This document shows, piece by piece, positions 14,247-16,518 of a stretch of DNA of 16,518 nucleotides. A program made the position numbers and the translations under genes. Below the pieces are notes generated by a model. The model searched no databases. It worked only from the letters and a program-made list of their open reading frames with translations, and was not told the origin of the DNA. Origin of the DNA: JAJYVT01 sp036796435 (GTDB lineage Bacteria; Actinomycetota; Acidimicrobiia; Acidimicrobiales; RAAP-2); NCBI GenBank assembly GCA_036796435.1, contig DAIRCY010000055.1, positions 1-16,518 on the forward strand, in the 5' to 3' direction. Every line of letters begins with the position of its first letter. The first letter of the stretch is position 1.

Positions 14247-14920
14247 GCGGACTCCTGGAGTGGTCCGTACAGCGCCACGCCGACCGCGAGGTACACCGCG
14301 GCGAACGGGCCGAGGATCTTGAGCCAAGAACCGCCCGATGCCACCGCGCCGGTCACCGCTGCCGCCCACGCGCGAGACCCCGCGATCAGGACGGGCGCGA
14401 CTATCGGAAGAACGAGTAGGGGAAGCAGCGTCTCGCGCACGCGCAATCCGGCTGAGAGCGCGCCGTAAAGCACGCCGGCCGAGGCCAGACCGACAGTTGC
14501 GAGAACCGATGCGACGAGCGCGAGCCACCACGTCTCGATGTGCACACCGAAGAGGACGACGATGCCGGCGCCGAGCACCACCTGCACAGCGACGAGTTGG
14601 AGCGCGACCGCCGCAGCCTTCCCGAGGAATACTCCGGCAGGATCGATGCCCGAGAGCCGGAGGCCGTCGCGCGTCCCCTCGCCCGACTCGATCGCCGTGC
14701 TTCGCTGGGTGGCGAGGACGGTGGAGAACAAGACGGCGAGCCAGTACAGACCCGGCGCCGCCTCGCGCAACGCGCGGGGGCCGGGACCGAGCGCGAACCC
14801 GAAGAGCACGAGGACGAGCACCGCGAAGGGCAGCACCTGCCAAAGGGCGATCCGGGAACGAAGCTCGATCCGGACGTCCTTCCCGGCGACCAGCAACGCG
14901 TCACGCCACATCGACGTCAT
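14243..14920 (-). CDS. ccmB: CcmB, membrane subunit of the CcmAB transporter
   Basis: A 225-residue protein with about six membrane helices, the permease partner of CcmA in the ABC complex that releases holo-CcmE from CcmC using ATP. Family marks are KDVRIELRSRIALWQVLPFAVL (14-35), the loop FSTVLATQRSTAIESGEGTRDGLRLSG (65-91, close to the usual E...G..E.L) and PLLVLPIVAPVLIAG (166-180). The ATG at 14920 lies inside the 3' end of ccmA (20-bp overlap). A second ATG at 14911 is possible; neither has a strong ribosome site, so translational coupling is likely. Confidence 0.92.
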   Translation of the reverse strand: MTSMWRDALLVAGKDVRIELRSRIALWQVLPFAVLVLVLFGFALGPGPRALREAAPGLYWLAVLFSTVLATQRSTAIESGEGTRDGLRLSGIDPAGVFLGKAAAVALQLVAVQVVLGAGIVVLFGVHIETWWLALVASVLATVGLASAGVLYGALSAGLRVRETLLPLLVLPIVAPVLIAGSRAWAAAVTGAVASGGSWLKILGPFAAVYLAVGVALYGPLQESA

Positions 14921-15647
14921 CCCGTCCCACCGGCACGAGGAAGCGTCCGCCGACGACTCCCTCGACGACTTCGCTGGCGGCGACTCTTCCGCTCCGGCCT
15001 CCGGGACGAACCTCGGAGATCCTCCCCCCGGCCATCACCGCGGTCCGATCAGCCAGGGGCAGCGCGAGATCCGGCTCGTGCGACGTGAGGATTACCGCCG
15101 CGCCTTCGGCCGCCGCCTCCGCGACGAGGGCCCCGACGAGGGCACGGCCCTCCCCGTCGAGCCCGGCGTGCGGCTCGTCGAGCAGCCAGAGCTCGGGCGC
15201 CCGTGCGACGAGCGCCGCGAGCGACGTCCGTCGTCGTTGGCCGGCGGACATCCGCATCACCGGAGTGCGGCGAAGTCGCCCCGTCAGGCCGAGCCGGTCG
15301 AGCGAGGGGTTCACGGAGTCGCCGCCGAGACCGGCCGCACGAACCGCGAAGCGGACGTTCTCGACGGCCGTGAGCTCGTCGTAGAGCGAGGGTGAGTGCC
15401 CCAAGAGCCCGACCCGCCGTCGCACCTGGGTCCGCTCCGTCCGCAGGTCACAGCCCAAGACGACGGCGTCCCCCGACGTGACCGGCACGAGCCCCGCGCA
15501 CGCCCGCAGCAGGCTGGTCTTGCCTGCGCCGTTCGGGCCGAGGACCGCGACGACCTCCCCGGGGGCAACGTCGAGATCGACTCCCGAGAGCGCGGGGAAC
15601 CGGCCGGCCAGGGCGACCGCCGAACGAAGATGTACTGCGAGATCCAT
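14901..15647 (-). CDS. ccmA: CcmA, ATPase of the CcmAB transporter
   Basis: A 248-residue ABC ATPase with Walker A GPNGAGKTS (37-45), a Q-loop position occupied by histidine (LLGHSP, 81-86, common in CcmA), signature MSAGQRRR (133-140), Walker B LWLLDEPHAGLD (153-164) and the H-loop TSHEPDL (188-194). It powers release of heme-loaded CcmE. It is the first gene of the ccm cluster. ATG 15647 gives the usual N-terminus; ATG 15662 is also possible, and neither has a ribosome site. TAGCAT (15661-15666, minus) fits TANNNT and would give a transcript with only a few leader bases. Confidence 0.93.
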   Translation of the reverse strand: MDLAVHLRSAVALAGRFPALSGVDLDVAPGEVVAVLGPNGAGKTSLLRACAGLVPVTSGDAVVLGCDLRTERTQVRRRVGLLGHSPSLYDELTAVENVRFAVRAAGLGGDSVNPSLDRLGLTGRLRRTPVMRMSAGQRRRTSLAALVARAPELWLLDEPHAGLDGEGRALVGALVAEAAAEGAAVILTSHEPDLALPLADRTAVMAGGRISEVRPGGRSGRVAASEVVEGVVGGRFLVPVGRDDVDVA

Positions 15648-15807
15648 GGCCCGAGGCGACATGCTACGAGTGCGTGCCGGAGGGGTCCAAGCGGGCAATG
15701 AACGGGGCCGAACCGCACGACCGCCGAAGGTGCTGCGACGGCCTTGGGACCACCTTGGGACCGCCTTAGGGCCACCTCTGATACACCCTCATGTCATCCT
15801 GCGCCAC
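15648..15807. promoter_or_regulatory. Divergent intergenic region (ccmA / DUF222 gene)
   Basis: This 160-bp gap should hold the promoter of the whole ccm cluster and that of the DUF222 gene. On the minus strand TAGCAT (15661-15666) is a possible -10 for ccmA. On the other side three tandem 11-bp repeats occupy 15744-15776. I see no further clear -35/-10 pair. Confidence 0.4.
15744..15776. repeat. Three tandem 11-bp repeats
   Basis: The units are TTGGGACCACC, TTGGGACCGCC and TTAGGGCCACC, directly adjoining. An 11-bp period is close to one helical turn, so identical contacts would fall on one DNA face. They lie upstream of the likely start of the DUF222 gene, although one possible earlier start (GTG 15730) would put them inside the reading frame. 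Confidence 0.75.
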
Positions 15808-16518
15808 GTGGGAACGAGAGCCCGAGAAGTGGCCGAGGCGGCAACGGCGTTGCGTCAGCTGCTCGCCGGCTTCGAGCCGGACGGCTACTCCCCCTCCGAA
15901 TGCGCCGACCTCGCAGTGGTGCTCGCCCAGACCGAGAAAGCGTGCGGCGCCGCGCGGCTGCTCGCGTCCGCGCGGGCGGTCTCTTGGGGTGCCCACAAGG
16001 AGGCGGGGGTCGCAGATCCTGCCAGATGGGTCGCGACCTGCGCCGGGACGACCATGCGCCAGGCGAGAGAGGGGCTGGTGACCGCCGCCGCGCTCGGGGC
16101 CTGCCCGACGACGAGAGAGGCTTTTTTGGCCGGGGAGGTCTCGATCCTCCAGGCCCAAGAGATCACCAAGGCCGCAGCGGAGCTACCAGGCGCAGAGGGC
16201 GACCTCCTCGCGGTGGCCCGCGGTGGCGACCTGACCAGACTGCGTGACGAGGTGCGGGAGCGACGCCTGTCGGGCACGCCGGTCGCCGATCTGCACCGAC
16301 GGCAACTGGCCGCCCGGAGGTTCCGCCACTGGCGCGACGGCCTCGGAATGGTCTGCTTCGACGGCGCGCTTCCCCCGGAGACCGGCATCCCCCTGGTGAC
16401 GCGGATCGACCGCGAGGCCGCCCGATTGCACCGGGAGGCGAAGCGCGCCGGGCGTGGAAAGCACTTCTGGACTTCGGCTGCCGACGCGCTCGTCGCGCTC
16501 ACCTCGACCGCGGCAGGG
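15808..16518 (+). CDS. DUF222 protein, N-terminal part (probable HNH endonuclease-type)
   Basis: An open frame runs from here through the window edge with no stop, so the gene is 3'-truncated by the window (237 residues visible). The sequence follows the DUF222 helical domain: LAVVLAQTEKACGAARLLASARA, then ADPARWVATCAGTTMRQAREGL, then FLAGEVSILQAQEITKAA, then ARRFRHWRDGLGMVCFDGALPPETG and the ADALVAL block near the end. DUF222 proteins in actinobacteria usually end in an HNH nuclease domain; that part would lie beyond the window and is not seen. The start is uncertain: GTG 15808 and GTG 15829 are both just before the conserved region, GTG 15730 is open as well, and none has a good ribosome site. 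Such genes are often multicopy in actinobacterial genomes, some within REP13E12-like elements. Confidence 0.8.
   Translation, partial: MGTRAREVAEAATALRQLLAGFEPDGYSPSECADLAVVLAQTEKACGAARLLASARAVSWGAHKEAGVADPARWVATCAGTTMRQAREGLVTAAALGACPTTREAFLAGEVSILQAQEITKAAAELPGAEGDLLAVARGGDLTRLRDEVRERRLSGTPVADLHRRQLAARRFRHWRDGLGMVCFDGALPPETGIPLVTRIDREAARLHREAKRAGRGKHFWTSAADALVALTSTAAG

Noticed and set aside
15391..15701. Possible small plus-strand gene within the ccmA region
   Set aside because: The frames there (for example 15396-15701) are antisense to the conserved CcmA Walker A and N-terminal region and show no domain or ribosome site.
15885..16502. Minus-strand open frame opposite the DUF222 gene
   Set aside because: It is Ser/Arg/Ala-rich with no domain. 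The plus-strand frame matches DUF222 over its whole visible length.

Overview
The window is very GC-rich, coding-dense bacterial DNA with many GTG starts and frequent 4-base start/stop overlaps. The gene content points to a high-GC actinobacterium: a DUF3107 protein, a tandem ArsA/Get3-like ATPase pair of the mycobacterial Rv3679-Rv3680 (BagA/BagB) kind, an Mrp of actinobacterial type without the CxxC motif, and a DUF222 protein. A member of the Acidimicrobiia or a neighbouring deep-branching class is a plausible guess. That placement is inference, not a sequence match.

Layout. (1) 51-2769, minus strand: a probable three-gene operon, DUF3107 gene, then two ArsA-family ATPases overlapping by GTGA. 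(2) 2876-4021, plus strand: a dGTPase-like HD phosphohydrolase, divergent from (1). (3) 4049-4702, minus: a secreted protein of the PF03640/COG4315 repeat family with a Gly/Ser tail. (4) 4839-8120: an iron-sulfur locus. Minus-strand mrp is divergent from a plus-strand SufR-like regulator followed by a cysteine desulfurase. A perfect 17-bp palindrome lies between the two divergent genes and contains a possible -10 element on each strand. (5) 8100-15647, minus: a compact System I cytochrome c maturation cluster in the order ccmA-B-C-D-E-F, ccmG-type thioredoxin, ccmH and a ccmI-like TPR protein. Seven of its eight junctions overlap or nearly overlap, and a ybaK-type deacylase gene is attached at the 3' end. 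(6) 15648-15807: a divergent intergenic region with three tandem 11-bp repeats. (7) 15808 to the window end, plus: the N-terminal part of a DUF222 protein, cut off by the window edge.

How the genes work together. CcmABCDE should load heme onto the periplasmic chaperone CcmE and release holo-CcmE. CcmF, CcmH, the thioredoxin and the TPR protein should then reduce apocytochrome and ligate heme to it. The SufR-like protein has the conserved cysteine spacing of Fe-S sensing repressors and sits at a palindrome, so it probably controls itself, the cysteine desulfurase and perhaps mrp according to Fe-S status. Both modules serve redox cofactor assembly, which fits a respiratory organism.

I do not see a clearly new defence system, CRISPR array, RNA gene or insertion sequence. 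The most interesting points are the SufR/Mrp/desulfurase locus with its embedded palindrome, the His-rich linker in Mrp, a lost WWD aspartate in CcmC, and the 11-bp triplet repeat before the DUF222 gene.
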